Assembly (NCBI GenBank): GCA_900470195.1
Contig: UEIJ01000011.1
Location: 1 to 64,000 of the forward strand
Source: Hyphomicrobiales bacterium
GTDB taxonomy: Bacteria; Pseudomonadota; Alphaproteobacteria; Rhizobiales; Rhizobiaceae
Length of the DNA: 64,000 nt
Direction: 5' to 3'
Part shown: piece by piece, positions 1 to 9,091 of the stretch
Layout of the letters: every line of letters begins with the position of its first letter
Numbering within the stretch: the stretch's first letter is position 1
The notes under the pieces: model-generated
The model's input: the letters and a program-made list of their open reading frames with translations, nothing else
The model's database searches: none
Told to the model about the DNA's origin: nothing
Position numbers and translations under genes: made by a program

Positions 1-938
1 ACGACGCAACCGGCGGTGACCGCGTTTACGCTCGTACGCCTGGCGACCTGGACCGTGACACCTGGGGCAAGCTTGCTCGTGCAACGCTCCGCTTCTCGAC
101 CGCTTCGGAAACCGAACTCGGCACCCTGAAGACCTTCACCGAACTGCGTTACAACTGGAACGGCGGCGGCGACGGCGAAGAAGATGCATACGGCTCGAGC
201 GAAAACAGCTCGCTGCGTTATGCTTACATCCAGCTCGGCGGTCTGCGCGTTGGTCTCGATGAATCGGCATTCGTGACCTTCACGGGTTACCTCGGCAACG
301 TCATCAACGACGACGTGATCCTCGCTGGCGGCTACCGCACCAACCTCATCAGCTACACCTTCACCGGCGGCAACGGCTTCTCGGCCATCCTGTCGCTCGA
401 AGAAGGCGGCAACGGCGATGCTGACGTTGACGTAACGCTCAAGGACTACACCCCGCACATCGTTGGCGGCCTGAAGTACGCTGGCGGCTGGGGTTCGATC
501 GCAGCTGTTGGTGCTTACGACGCTCGTAACGAAGAGTGGGCTGCCAAGGTTCGCGGCGACGTCAACATCACGGACCGCTTCTCGGTCTGGGTACAGGGCG
601 CTTACAAGTCTAACGACGACGAATATTTCGCTGCGTCGGATGGTAACGGTGGTCTTTACACCTACCGTGCGGTCACCAGCTTCTACGGCACGTGGGGCGG
701 CGATTGGGCTGTCTGGGGTGGCGCTGCATTCAAGGCAACCGACAAGGCTACCTTCAACCTGCAGCTCGCTTACGACGACTCCAAGACCTTCGCAGCAACC
801 GCAAACGTTGCTTACGAACTGGTTCCTGGCTTCACGATCACGCCTGAAGTCTCCTACACCAAGTGGGACGACAAAAACATCAGCCTCGACGGCAAGGATG
901 CTTGGCAGGGCATGGTTCGCTTCCAGCGCTCGTTCTAA
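1..938 (+). CDS. omp2b: Omp2b-type porin, 3' part (5' end outside window)
   Basis: This is the C-terminal ~311 residues of a general diffusion porin; the reading frame is open from base 3 to the TAA at 936-938, and the start lies before the window. The protein is rich in Gly, Asp and aromatic residues in alternating amphipathic strands. It ends in a phenylalanine (FQRSF), the usual C-terminal signature recognised by the BAM complex. Repeated phrases such as YAGGWGS and [10 protein letters not shown] resemble Brucella Omp2a/Omp2b 16-stranded porins, which form trimers and admit small hydrophilic solutes. Codon use is strongly biased (GAC, AAC, CTC, GCT), as expected of a very abundant protein. 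A strong terminator follows. Which Omp2 paralogue it is cannot be settled without the upstream sequence. Confidence 0.9.
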   Translation, partial: DATGGDRVYARTPGDLDRDTWGKLARATLRFSTASETELGTLKTFTELRYNWNGGGDGEEDAYGSSENSSLRYAYIQLGGLRVGLDESAFVTFTGYLGNVINDDVILAGGYRTNLISYTFTGGNGFSAILSLEEGGNGDADVDVTLKDYTPHIVGGLKYAGGWGSIAAVGAYDARNEEWAAKVRGDVNITDRFSVWVQGAYKSNDDEYFAASDGNGGLYTYRAVTSFYGTWGGDWAVWGGAAFKATDKATFNLQLAYDDSKTFAATANVAYELVPGFTITPEVSYTKWDDKNISLDGKDAWQGMVRFQRSF

Positions 939-960
939 TCCCTCAGGGATTGTTCAAAAG

Positions 961-990
961 AACCCGGCAGCATCGCTGCCGGGTTTTTTG
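961..990 (+). terminator. Rho-independent terminator of the porin gene
   Basis: An 11-bp perfect stem (AACCCGGCAGC / GCTGCCGGGTT) with a 3-nt loop is followed directly by a T-run. It sits 22 bp after the porin stop codon. Confidence 0.92.
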
Positions 991-1106
991 TTTTTCGATT
1001 TTTCACAGTTGTGATCTTGCTTTCACCGAAAACTCCGTCTTTGTACGAGTAAGACGCGGCGGGTTTTCGCCGCTTGGGTTCTCGTGATTTCCGGCGTGGA
1101 GGCGAC

Positions 1107-1751
1107 ATGTTCAAATGGTTTTGGCCCGGCTTAACATGGACCGCAGCGCTGACAGCGCTTGCGCTCTGGTTCGGGGCCGATCGGGTCGAGACGGATATCG
1201 CAACGCGCACCGGCGAGGCGCTCGCCCCATTCGTGTGGACGGGCTTCGATGTGGATGGCCGCGATGTCACGCTGAAAGGCATCGCCCCCGATCCAGAGGC
1301 GCAGTCTGCTGCGAAAGACGCGCTGGAAAAGGTATGGGGGATTCGGGAAATCACCGATCTGACGAGTGTTCTGCCCGTCGTGTCCCCCTATGTGTTACAG
1401 ATAAAGAAGAGCGCTGACGGAATTATCCTGTCCGGTTCTGTTCCGGATAATGACATCAGGGATCGAATCATGACTGCTGCCGAAAATGCGGCTCCGGGCA
1501 TCCCGCTCGACGATGAAATGGCGGTAGGCCGAGGCAACCCGGCGAACTTCGCTGATTCGGTGGAATTTGCCTTGCAGCTTCTGTCTGGCCTGCGGGAAGG
1601 GGAGGTCGAGGTTTCCGATCTTGATATTTCAATCAAGGGAAGGGCGGCGGACCGGGCCAGCTATCAAAAGCTCGAATCCCAATTGAAGTCTCCGCTTCCT
1701 TTCGGTTTGAAAGCCGAACGGGTCGAGATTGGCGAGCCCGAGCTCTTTTAG
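1107..1751 (+). CDS. BON-domain membrane-anchored protein
   Basis: A 214-residue protein. The ATG at 1107 is chosen because GGAGG lies 7 bp upstream and the N-terminus (MFKWFWPGLTW...) then starts directly with a hydrophobic anchor at about residues 5-25. The rest resembles two BON repeats: 'VDGRDVTLKGIAPDPEAQ' near residues 48-65 and 'ADGIILSGSVPDN' near 100-112. BON domains are thought to bind phospholipid or envelope surfaces. As I remember them, rhizobial proteins with this N-terminus are much longer and end in an OmpA peptidoglycan-binding domain. Here the stop comes after the BON region and no OmpA segment follows, so this is a short form. The two small genes downstream on the same strand may be co-transcribed. 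Function unknown. Confidence 0.72.
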   Translation: MFKWFWPGLTWTAALTALALWFGADRVETDIATRTGEALAPFVWTGFDVDGRDVTLKGIAPDPEAQSAAKDALEKVWGIREITDLTSVLPVVSPYVLQIKKSADGIILSGSVPDNDIRDRIMTAAENAAPGIPLDDEMAVGRGNPANFADSVEFALQLLSGLREGEVEVSDLDISIKGRAADRASYQKLESQLKSPLPFGLKAERVEIGEPELF

Positions 1752-1897
1752 TGACGAAGACCGGCCCGGTTTGGACTGCATCTCCGCTGTTTTCTGTTCG
1801 GAATTGACAGCCCGCCTGTTCGGGCCTTTCCTTTCTCATTATGAATAGGCATAGCGGAGCATATGTTCCGTTTCCGGAACAGAAAGCGGACCTGACA

Positions 1898-1987
1898 ATG
1901 TTATATTTAGCCGTATCGTTTTGGCCGGTTCTCGTTATGGCGGTTCTGATCGGCGCAGGCGTGGGCTGGCTGACTGGTTCGAAGTAG
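1898..1987 (+). CDS. Predicted 29-residue single-span membrane peptide
   Basis: A short ATG-initiated frame encodes 29 residues: a hydrophobic stretch (MLYLAVSFWPVLVMAVLIGA), then GVGWLTGSK and a stop. One transmembrane helix fills almost the whole peptide. It sits between the BON-domain gene and the helix-hairpin-helix-like gene on the same strand. I recall that related rhizobia often have a small hydrophobic protein ending in a GWLTCG-like motif at this place. There is only a weak purine-rich stretch (AAAGCGGA) before the start. The hydrophobic composition and position support it, but the size makes chance possible. Confidence 0.5.
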   Translation: MLYLAVSFWPVLVMAVLIGAGVGWLTGSK

Positions 1988-2067
1988 TGGTGGCGAATCT
2001 GGGGCGAGGAAAATTGACGGCGACAATGTTCGCCGGGCTTGAGTAATTTGGAGTACGAGGAAACCAT

Positions 2068-2727
2068 ATGCCGTTGCTGATTGTCCAACTGGCTGTTCTT
2101 GTTGCCATCGCCTTTGTTATAGGCTGCCTTTTAGGCCGCTTCGCAAGGCGTAGAAACGCTGCGATCCCGGATCGCGAGCGCACAATCATCGCCGCAGCAC
2201 ACGCCACATTGCCTGTCGACGAAAAGCCGGAACCGCCCAAGGAAGCCGAAGCACCGGCAGAAACCGAAAAACCCAGGGCTTCACCGCAGCCGGGCGAACC
2301 GGAGAAACTTCCGGTGAAGGTCGTGCCGGAAGCGGAAGTGGTTGGTAACTGGCCTTCGCCGGGCGAAGATCCGGCAGCAGAAACGGAACTCGTTCGCGAC
2401 CCGGGCCGTCCGGAGCTTCTCGAAGCCGCCCGTCTCGGAAAACCCGATGATCTCACCGCCATAAAAGGTATCGGCAGGGCAGTTCAGGAATTGCTCAACG
2501 GTATCGGCGTGTTTCACTACGACCAGATTGCCGGCTGGAACGATGAAGAATCGCGCTGGATCGAGCGTAATATAGGTTTTCCGCGCCGTGTGGAGCGTGA
2601 GGACTGGATCGCGCAAGCTGCAAAATTGGTGAATGCGGCAAACAAAGCGAGTGCCAAACGAGCGGAAAAGCCTCGGAAGGCAGCTGCCAAACCAAAACCG
2701 CGACGGACAAAAAAAGCAGGCGAATAG
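2068..2727 (+). CDS. Membrane-anchored protein with helix-hairpin-helix-like C-terminal module
   Basis: A 219-residue protein with GAGG 9 bp before the ATG. Residues 4-25 form a transmembrane helix that ends in a basic patch (GRFARRRN). A long Pro/Glu/Ala-rich, probably disordered linker covers about residues 45-120. The module at about 125-190 contains DDLTAIKGIGRAVQELLNGIG followed by FHYDQIAGW and ends WIAQAAKL. This resembles the helix-hairpin-helix-type module (LxxIxGIGpxxexxLnxxGi) often found at the end of ribosomal L21-like and NADH dehydrogenase E-like proteins in alphaproteobacteria. A Lys/Ala/Pro-rich basic tail follows. It may bind nucleic acid near the membrane, but that is inference. 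The final codons lie inside a bidirectional terminator hairpin. Confidence 0.75.
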   Translation: MPLLIVQLAVLVAIAFVIGCLLGRFARRRNAAIPDRERTIIAAAHATLPVDEKPEPPKEAEAPAETEKPRASPQPGEPEKLPVKVVPEAEVVGNWPSPGEDPAAETELVRDPGRPELLEAARLGKPDDLTAIKGIGRAVQELLNGIGVFHYDQIAGWNDEESRWIERNIGFPRRVEREDWIAQAAKLVNAANKASAKRAEKPRKAAAKPKPRRTKKAGE

Positions 2728-2740
2728 CCTGCTTTTTCTT
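2709..2740. terminator. Bidirectional terminator between convergent genes
   Basis: The stem AAAAGCAGGC / GCCTGCTTTT with a 5-nt loop has A-rich and T-rich flanks, so it can act on both strands. It overlaps the stop codon of the helix-hairpin-helix-like gene and lies 19 bp after the stop of the convergent transglycosylase gene. Confidence 0.85.
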
Positions 2741-2758
2741 TGCCTTGTATATTTTGGC

Positions 2759-4897
2759 CTAACGGCGGCCGTAAATCAGGTCAGCCTGGATATCGGCGCT
2801 GCCGGTCAGGCGAGCCTTGTATACCTCGTAGTTTTCCATCACGCGCTGAACGTAGTTCCGTGTTTCGGAATAGGGAATACGTTCGATCCAGTCCACGACC
2901 TGATCGATTGGCTTGCCGCGCGGGTCGCCGTATTTTTCGACCCATTCCGATGCGCGGCGGGGTCCGGCATTGTATCCGGCAAAGGTGAGGACGTAGGACC
3001 CGTTGAAACGGTCGAGTTGTTCGCCGAGGAAATGGGCGCCCAGCGTGGCATTGTATCCTGCATCGGTCGTGAGACGCGGTGCGGAGAAGTTCATGCCGTT
3101 ACGCGTTGCCACGCTTTTCGCAGTCGCCGGCATCAATTGCAGCAAACCGCGTGCTCCGGCTTTCGAGACTGCGCCGACATTGAATTCGCTTTCCTGTCGC
3201 GCGATTGCATAGGCGAGAGCCTTGCCCGACCCGTTTATATTCGCGCTGGCAGGAATTGCACCCAGCGGATGTGATAAGGCGCCGACGTCAAGGCCGCGCA
3301 GGGCAGCAGTTTTGCCGACGCGCAGCGCCAGGTAATGATTCTCGTTGCGTTCGGCCATAACCGCCAGCAGGGCCAGCTCGCCTACACTGTCGAGCTCCTG
3401 CGAAAGCTGGTTATAGAGCGCGGTTGCCCGGTTGCTGTAGCCGACCTGTTCCAGTCGCTTGATAGCCTGCACGGCAGGTCGGCCGGCAAAGCGTGTGCGA
3501 TCCGCATCCGTTGGTTTCGGATAGATGAGTTCCGGCGCCTTTTCGTCCAGCTTGGCTGCTGAAAGCTGCCCGTAGAAGGTCGTACCGAAATGAGCGGAAC
3601 GACGATAATACGCGCGCGCATCGCCGCCGCTACCTGCTTCAGCCGACCGTCCAAGCCAATAGAAGGCGCGGGAGGCGGAAATCGGCCGCGATGAAATTTC
3701 TGCGATCTTCGCAAAATGCGGCGCCGCCATCTTCGGCTGGTTCAGAGCGCGGAGCGCATACCATCCGGCATGGAATTCCGCTTCTGCCGCCATCGTGGGG
3801 GATTCGGCGGCGTGGGCGGAAACCAGCTTGTAGGCGAGTTGTGGCTTGCCCTGATCAAGCAGTTCCCGCGACAGGATACGCCGTTCAACCCACCATGCAT
3901 CCGGATCGACCAGTGCCGAGGCTTGACGCGGCGCTTTCAGCATGAGGTCCGTTGCTTCGTTGTAGCGCTCGGCGCGCCGCAGATAGCGAATCTTCAGGAA
4001 CTGATAGGCGGCATTGCCCTGCCAGGTGCGGTCGATGTCCGCTATCGCCTTGGCCGCGTTTGGAGACTTCTGTGCAACCGCCGCAAAGGCATTGTAGAGC
4101 GATTGTGCCTGCGCCGGACCCGCAAGCAGTTTTGCCGATTGCATGCGGTCATTATAAAGAGAACGCAGAATGCGGCGCTGATGGTCCTCACGCGTCAGGA
4201 CACCCGAGAACTCTTTCAGAATCTTTTGCTCGTCATCGGCGGAAAGGCGCTGCGTCGACCACCACGGCGACAGTAACTCGCGCGCTTTGGCTGTGTTCCC
4301 GGTGCCGACATAGGCGCGGGCGAGAAGGATCATGCCCTGTGTTGTTTGGGGACGCGTGCTGCCGAATGTGGCGATTACCGTTGCGGGAGCCGGATTTTCC
4401 TTGAACAGAGCCCGTTCCGAATTGCTGCGCAGAACCGACATTCCCGGCCAGCCGCGCAGATCCGTCGCTGCGGTTGCAATTTCTGCGCTTGGCACACCGT
4501 CGAGGCCGGACGTGGCAATTGCCCAGGTCAGAATCTGACGGTCGAGAGAGCCATGCGGCATGGCGTTGCGAAATGCTATCGCACTTGCGGTGTCGCGGGA
4601 GGAAAGCGCATCAAGTCCGCTTTTCAGCGCTCCGCCGATCGCGGCCGGGTTTTCCATACGGCTGACCGCAGAAGTCACGACCGGATCGGGCGTAGCCGGA
4701 CGCGGCTTCGGCGTCACCAGATTCATTGGCGACTGATGCGTCGTGGTCGGTGCAAACGGGCGCGCCAGCGGAGTTGGAATATCCGACGGCAGCGACGATT
4801 GCGCGAGCGAAATCACCGGCTGCAAGGCAGCCGCAACAAAGCAACTCGCAAGGAGTGCTTTTTTCTTCAAGGATATCGCTACGGCTTGTTTTGACAT
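2759..4897 (-). CDS. slt: Soluble lytic murein transglycosylase (Slt70-like)
   Basis: A 712-residue periplasmic enzyme that cleaves the MurNAc-GlcNAc bond in peptidoglycan with formation of 1,6-anhydro ends. Residues 1-33 form a signal peptide (KKKALLASCFVAAALQP..., cleavage probably after SLAQ). A long alpha-superhelical region runs to about residue 540. The SLT domain occupies about 550-700 and contains YAIARQESEF, whose Glu569 is the expected catalytic acid, then GLLQLMPATAKSVA and TFAGYNAGPRRA. Length and domain order match the Slt70 type. It is divergent from dapA and converges on the gene before it, with a shared terminator. Product assignment is firm; which Slt paralogue it is remains open. 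Confidence 0.93.
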   Translation of the reverse strand: MSKQAVAISLKKKALLASCFVAAALQPVISLAQSSLPSDIPTPLARPFAPTTTHQSPMNLVTPKPRPATPDPVVTSAVSRMENPAAIGGALKSGLDALSSRDTASAIAFRNAMPHGSLDRQILTWAIATSGLDGVPSAEIATAATDLRGWPGMSVLRSNSERALFKENPAPATVIATFGSTRPQTTQGMILLARAYVGTGNTAKARELLSPWWSTQRLSADDEQKILKEFSGVLTREDHQRRILRSLYNDRMQSAKLLAGPAQAQSLYNAFAAVAQKSPNAAKAIADIDRTWQGNAAYQFLKIRYLRRAERYNEATDLMLKAPRQASALVDPDAWWVERRILSRELLDQGKPQLAYKLVSAHAAESPTMAAEAEFHAGWYALRALNQPKMAAPHFAKIAEISSRPISASRAFYWLGRSAEAGSGGDARAYYRRSAHFGTTFYGQLSAAKLDEKAPELIYPKPTDADRTRFAGRPAVQAIKRLEQVGYSNRATALYNQLSQELDSVGELALLAVMAERNENHYLALRVGKTAALRGLDVGALSHPLGAIPASANINGSGKALAYAIARQESEFNVGAVSKAGARGLLQLMPATAKSVATRNGMNFSAPRLTTDAGYNATLGAHFLGEQLDRFNGSYVLTFAGYNAGPRRASEWVEKYGDPRGKPIDQVVDWIERIPYSETRNYVQRVMENYEVYKARLTGSADIQADLIYGRR

Positions 4898-5283
4898 TGG
4901 CTAACTAGAACAAAGACTTGGTTGATGCGCAATATGTTGTTGAAATCAGGCTTTTCTTAGCCGGGCTTTTGGCTGTCGATTTCTCCTGCAAGGTTAGGCT
5001 TGAGGAATGAATCTATCCTTAACAAAGCGTTATCTTCGACCTCTGCCGGGCGCACTCACTCCGCGACGTTTGATCTTCCTTTAATCAATCTCGGCGTATC
5101 ATCGGCAGTACATGGAACCAGCAACAGATTTTGCCGCAAAAGTGCCGCATTACGCTTGTTTTGCCAGCATACCCCGCTTGCTCCGCTCGTGTGGCAAGAC
5201 TATTGTGCAACGCCTCAACCTGATCGCATGCCCAAGATGATCGGGGAATGAGGTCCCATCTTTCTTTTTTCAGGAGTTCACTA
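4898..5283. other. Intergenic region between slt and dapA
   Basis: A divergent promoter region of 386 bp that must hold signals for both genes. I found no convincing operator palindrome, riboswitch or small gene. The only clear signal is the dapA Shine-Dalgarno CAGGAG at 5271-5276. A TTG-initiated open frame of 83 codons (5000-5251) has unusual composition and no ribosome binding site. Confidence 0.5.
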
Positions 5284-6165
5284 ATGCTGAAGGGCTCAAT
5301 TACCGCGCTTGTCACGCCATTCGATTCCGAAGGAGCGTTCGACGAGAAAGCCTTTCGCGCATTCGTAAACTGGCAGATCGAAGAAGGTACAAAAGGACTG
5401 GTTCCCGTCGGAACGACCGGCGAGACGCCGACCCTGTCGCATGATGAGCACAAGCGCGTCATTGAGGTTTGTATCGAGGTTGCCGCTGGCCGCGTTCCCG
5501 TGATTGCCGGTGCCGGCTCCAACAATACGGTGGAAGCGATCGAACTGGCGCAGCATGCCGAAAAGGCCGGTGCTGATGCCGTTCTCGTCGTCACGCCCTA
5601 TTACAACAAGCCGAACCAGCGTGGCCTTTACGAACATTTCTCGCGCGTGGCCCGTTCCATTTCGGTCCCGCTCATCATCTACAATATCCCCGGTCGTTCG
5701 GTCATCGACATGACGCCGGAAACGATGGGGGCTCTGGTCCGAGACCACAAGAACATCGTGGGCGTCAAGGATGCCACCGGCAAGATCGAGCGCGTTTCGG
5801 AACAGCGTGCTACCTGCGGCAAGGACTTCATCCAGCTCTCCGGTGAAGATGCCACCGCTCTCGGCTTCAACGCCCATGGCGGGGTAGGGTGCATTTCGGT
5901 GACGTCCAATATCGCGCCGCGCCTTTGCGCCGAATTTCAGGATGCGTGTCAGGCTGGCGATTTCGCCAGGGCGCTCGAATTACAGGATCGCCTCATGCCG
6001 CTGCACAAGGCGCTCTTCATCGAGCCGAATCCCTCTGGTCCGAAATATGCCCTGTCGCGACTTGGCCGCGTGGAAAATGCGCTGCGCTCGCCGATGGTGA
6101 CGGTCGAAGCCGCGACGGCAGAGAAGATCGATCAGGCCATGAAGCACGCGGGTCTCGTCAACTGA
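5284..6165 (+). CDS. dapA: 4-hydroxy-tetrahydrodipicolinate synthase
   Basis: DapA condenses pyruvate with aspartate semialdehyde in the first committed step of lysine and meso-diaminopimelate synthesis. The protein has 293 residues, the normal length, and starts [13 protein letters not shown]. Seen in the sequence: the GTTGE motif (Thr44-Thr45), Tyr133 in IIYNIPGRS and the Schiff-base Lys162 in GVKDATG. The ATG at 5284 is preferred over an upstream in-frame codon because GGAG lies at proper spacing. smpB follows after a terminator hairpin, the usual alphaproteobacterial neighbourhood. The product supplies peptidoglycan cross-links. Confidence 0.97.
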   Translation: MLKGSITALVTPFDSEGAFDEKAFRAFVNWQIEEGTKGLVPVGTTGETPTLSHDEHKRVIEVCIEVAAGRVPVIAGAGSNNTVEAIELAQHAEKAGADAVLVVTPYYNKPNQRGLYEHFSRVARSISVPLIIYNIPGRSVIDMTPETMGALVRDHKNIVGVKDATGKIERVSEQRATCGKDFIQLSGEDATALGFNAHGGVGCISVTSNIAPRLCAEFQDACQAGDFARALELQDRLMPLHKALFIEPNPSGPKYALSRLGRVENALRSPMVTVEAATAEKIDQAMKHAGLVN

Positions 6166-6196
6166 CCTGCAAACTTTGCCGCTTTCTCTGATTTTT

Positions 6197-6225
6197 ACGC
6201 TCCCGTAGCTTCGGGAGCGTTTTCA
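6197..6225 (+). terminator. Terminator after dapA
   Basis: A 9-bp stem (ACGCTCCCG / CGGGAGCGT) with a TAGCTT loop is followed by TTTTC. It lies 31 bp after the dapA stop and before smpB. Confidence 0.85.
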
Positions 6226-6256
6226 TTTCAGGCATTGCACATTATATGGTGCCATC

Positions 6257-6733
6257 ATGAACAAGCCCAAGAACTCTCCTGTGCGCAAGATCATCGCGGA
6301 AAACCGCAAGGCGCGCTTCAATTTTGAAATTCTTGATACGCTCGAAGCCGGTCTCGTTTTGACAGGCACCGAGGTCAAGTCGCTGCGCGCCAATCAGTCC
6401 AACATAGCGGAAAGCTATGCGAGCTTTGAAAATGGCGAGTTCTGGCTCATCAATTCGTATATTCCCGAATATACGCAGGGCAATCGCTTCAATCACGAGC
6501 CGCGGCGTCTGCGCAAGCTGCTCATCAGCAAGCGCGAAATGTCCCGCTTGTTCAACTCCGTGTCCCGCGACGGGATGACCGTGGTCCCCTTGAAGCTCTA
6601 CTTCAATGATCGGGGGCGCGCGAAGCTGGAACTGGCGCTGGCGCGAGGCAAGAAGACTCACGACAAGCGCGAGACGGAAAAGAAGCGCGACTGGAACCGC
6701 GAAAAGGCCCGCTTGCTGCGGGACCGCGGTTGA
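6257..6733 (+). CDS. smpB: SsrA-binding protein SmpB
   Basis: SmpB binds tmRNA and brings it to stalled ribosomes for trans-translation. The protein has 158 residues, the usual length. It shows the conserved N-terminal core ([13 protein letters not shown], then [15 protein letters not shown]), the central YIPEYTQGN region and the basic C-terminal tail ([20 protein letters not shown]) that reaches into the ribosomal A site. It follows dapA, as in many alphaproteobacteria, but a hairpin separates the two. The tmRNA gene itself is not in this window. Confidence 0.96.
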   Translation: MNKPKNSPVRKIIAENRKARFNFEILDTLEAGLVLTGTEVKSLRANQSNIAESYASFENGEFWLINSYIPEYTQGNRFNHEPRRLRKLLISKREMSRLFNSVSRDGMTVVPLKLYFNDRGRAKLELALARGKKTHDKRETEKKRDWNREKARLLRDRG

Positions 6734-6747
6734 ACACAGGAAAGTAA

Positions 6748-6771
6748 AAAGAGCGCCTCAGGCGCTCTTTT
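6748..6771. terminator. Bidirectional terminator between smpB and the UDG gene
   Basis: The stem AAAGAGCGCC / GGCGCTCTTT has a 3-nt loop (TCA) that is also the stop codon of the convergent uracil-DNA glycosylase gene. A-rich flank on one side and T-rich on the other. Confidence 0.85.
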
Positions 6772-7408
6772 GATTCAGATAATCGCGCACGTTCCGGAAT
6801 ACGGTGCGGAACATGGCATCCGTCAGCCGCCCGGTATTCGTATTATAGCGTGAGCAGTGATAGCTGGAAAAAATACGCAAGCTGCCGATATCGCTTGCCC
6901 TGTCGTGGCCGAAGGGATGTCGCGCCACCGGCGCCCCCAGTGCGCGAACGGTCGATTGGTGAGCGATAGTTCCCAAGGTGACCACGGCTTGCAGATTTGG
7001 AAACCGGGTCAGCATTGGCGACAAAAACTGGCGGCAATTATTGATCTCGGAGCCGATTGGCTTGTTCTCCGGCGGGACACAGCGGACCGCATTGACGATG
7101 CTCGCATCCAGCAGGCGCAGGCTATCGTCCGGGCGGGCCTCGAACTTGCCGGTGGCAAATCCGAATTCGCAGAGCGTGCTATAGAGAAGATCACCGGCAT
7201 AATCCCCGGTGAAGGGGCGTCCGGTCCGGTTGGCGCCGCGCAGGCCCGGCGCCAGCCCTACGATCAGGAGCCGGACATCGGCGTCATCCGCCGGCAGGAA
7301 CGGAGGAACCGGGGCATTATGCCATGACGGCTCCTTGCGTCGCCATTCTTGCAGGAAGGCGTGCAGTCTCGGACAGATGTGACAGTTAGGAGATGGTTCG
7401 GAATTCAT
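6758..7408 (-). CDS. Uracil-DNA glycosylase, family 5 (UDGb) type
   Basis: A 216-residue base-excision repair enzyme that removes uracil and probably other deaminated bases from DNA. The N-terminal CHIC pair (Cys9, Cys12) fits an iron-sulfur cluster ligand pattern. The motif GLAPGLRGANRTGRPFTGD (about residues 51-69) is the family 4/5 motif 1 in the form typical of UDGb, lacking the Asp/Glu of families 1 and 4. HPFGHDRA and FSSYHCSRYNTNTGR are further family features, the latter holding a Cys and the active-site loop. Converges on smpB with a shared terminator. Family assignment is good; substrate range is not shown by sequence. Confidence 0.87.
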   Translation of the reverse strand: MNSEPSPNCHICPRLHAFLQEWRRKEPSWHNAPVPPFLPADDADVRLLIVGLAPGLRGANRTGRPFTGDYAGDLLYSTLCEFGFATGKFEARPDDSLRLLDASIVNAVRCVPPENKPIGSEINNCRQFLSPMLTRFPNLQAVVTLGTIAHQSTVRALGAPVARHPFGHDRASDIGSLRIFSSYHCSRYNTNTGRLTDAMFRTVFRNVRDYLNQKSA

Positions 7409-7438
7409 GCCCTTGCATGAACCGGCTCGACGATGGCG

Positions 7439-8014
7439 TCAATAGCTGTCGTCGAGGTCATCATCCTGACGGCGTGCCGGACGTTCTGATGGATCGCGGC
7501 CAATCTCGGCCTTGAGCGAGACCAGATCAATGAAATGATCAGCCTGGCGGCGCAATTCATCCGAAATCATGGCAGGCTGCGTGGTGAGGGTCGAGACGAC
7601 CGAAACCTTGCGGCCCTTGCGCTGAAGAGCTTCCGCCAGCGAGCGGAAATCGCCATCGCCGGAAAAGATCACGAAATGGTCGACTGTATCGGTGAGTTGC
7701 ATGGCATCAACCGTCAGTTCGATGTCCATGTTGCCCTTCACCTTGCGGCGTCCGGTGGAATCGGTGAATTCCTTGGCGGCTTTAGTGACGACCTTGTAGC
7801 CGTTATAATCCAGCCAGTCGATCAGCGGACGGATCGAGGAATATTCCTGATCTTCGACGAGGGCGGTGTAATAATAAGCGCGGAGCAGATAGCCACGCTT
7901 TTGAAATGCCTTCAAAAGCTTCCGATAATCAATATCGAACCCCAGGGTCTTTGAGGCAGCGTATAAATTGGCGCCATCAATAAAAAGCGCAATCTTTTCA
8001 CGAGAATCGAACAT
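7439..8014 (-). CDS. NYN domain protein (LabA/DUF88 family), putative ribonuclease
   Basis: A 191-residue protein with a PIN-like NYN fold. Acidic residues of the presumed metal site are visible: Asp in IALFIDGANLY (about residue 13), Asp in KGNMDIELTVDAMQ and GDGDFRSL. The C-terminus is charged and probably flexible (ERPARRQDDDLDDSY). Such proteins are predicted RNases; LabA homologues affect gene expression, but the substrate here is unknown. It lies alone on the minus strand, divergent from rpoZ, and sits 30 bp before the UDG start, so the two could share a transcript. The start is the only Met that keeps the complete first beta strand. Confidence 0.85.
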   Translation of the reverse strand: MFDSREKIALFIDGANLYAASKTLGFDIDYRKLLKAFQKRGYLLRAYYYTALVEDQEYSSIRPLIDWLDYNGYKVVTKAAKEFTDSTGRRKVKGNMDIELTVDAMQLTDTVDHFVIFSGDGDFRSLAEALQRKGRKVSVVSTLTTQPAMISDELRRQADHFIDLVSLKAEIGRDPSERPARRQDDDLDDSY

Positions 8015-8409
8015 CGTGCAATATATCCACTCTACGGCCGGACGGGAGTGGACCGGCGACCGCTTATTCAGTTTGTTTTCTAAACGGCGGGTGGTATCGA
8101 AATTTACCAGTGCGTTTATTGCCTTCTAAGGACATATCACAGAAAAACAAGCAACCACTGGTTGTTATTTGCCCCCACTAAATTACCAGTAAGTGAGTCT
8201 TGTCCCGTTAATGCCTGTCGCGTTTACAAAATATTGTGCCGTTTTGACCCGTCGCCGTGTTTTATGGGGCGAATCCATGAATTTTGACGTTATTTTGCCA
8301 GATTTCACGCGGTACTGCAGGAGCAATTCCGCTTTTGCTTGTAATTTGGCTTCACAAGCGTTATGTGGGGAAAAATCCATTAAAGTTCGAGAAATGAAAG
8401 GGACCGCGC
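8015..8409. other. Divergent intergenic region upstream of rpoZ
   Basis: Holds promoters for the NYN gene and rpoZ. It contains a 13-bp near-perfect palindrome (CAACCA-C-TGGTTG, 8152-8164) flanked by two copies of TTACCAGT (about 8104 and 8183) spaced roughly 80 bp apart. No ORF looks coding. The short palindrome is a possible operator, without further support. Confidence 0.4.
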
Positions 8410-8814
8410 ATGGCCCGCGTCACTGTTGAGGACTGCGTAGATAAGGTCGAGAACCGTTTTGAGCTGGTTCTGCTGGCTGGTCACCGTGCTCGCCAGATTT
8501 CCCAGGGTGCACAGATCACCATCGACCGCGACAACGACAAGAATCCCGTCGTTGCCCTGCGCGAGATCGCCGACGAAACCCTGTCGCCGGACGATCTGAA
8601 GGAAGATCTCATCCATTCGCTGCAGAAGCATGTGGAAGTCGACGAGCCGGAAGCGGCCGCACCTGCCCAGATCGCCTCTTCTTCGGAAGACGTTGCGGAA
8701 GGCATTGCAGACGCTGCCGAAGAAGATGTGGTGGCTTTCGACCGCATGTCGGAAGAAGAGCTGCTCGCCGGTATCGAAGGCCTCGTCGCGCCAGAGAAGA
8801 ACGACGACTTCTAA
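8410..8814 (+). CDS. rpoZ: DNA-directed RNA polymerase omega subunit
   Basis: Omega helps assemble RNA polymerase and forms part of a (p)ppGpp binding site. The protein has 134 residues. The N-terminal 60 residues carry the family core ([31 protein letters not shown] split around residues 1-31, then [11 protein letters not shown]). The C-terminal half is an acidic, Ala/Glu-rich extension, common in alphaproteobacteria. It sits just upstream of the (p)ppGpp synthetase gene, as rpoZ-spoT does in enterobacteria, so effector synthesis and its target are neighbours. A terminator hairpin follows. Confidence 0.96.
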   Translation: MARVTVEDCVDKVENRFELVLLAGHRARQISQGAQITIDRDNDKNPVVALREIADETLSPDDLKEDLIHSLQKHVEVDEPEAAAPAQIASSSEDVAEGIADAAEEDVVAFDRMSEEELLAGIEGLVAPEKNDDF

Positions 8815-8840
8815 TCGTCGTCCGGATTATCTTTTTTTGC

Positions 8841-8876
8841 ATGCGCTGCGACTTTCCAGTCGTGGCGCATGTTTTT
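8841..8876 (+). terminator. Terminator after rpoZ
   Basis: ATGCGC-TG-CGACT / AGTCG-TG-GCGCAT hairpin with a TTCC loop and a central 2x2 internal loop, followed by GTTTTT. A smaller 7-bp hairpin with a T-run further down (8801-8838) overlaps the rpoZ stop and may add to termination. Confidence 0.75.
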
Positions 8877-9091
8877 ATGCGCTGATGAAACGCCTGCGTC
8901 ATTGGTCCCAGCCCCTCCTTTGTGGGCCGAAAGGATGCGCGACCCTTTAATGACGAGCCATTTCTGCCGGAAATTAATATTGTCGGCAGAAAATTAAGCC
9001 TAAATGCCGAGAACTGTTCGATTTTCGGCGATTTTGGGTCACAATGCCCGATATGTTAGCAAGTATCGGTTTCCAAAGGGAGTTTTCGTAG

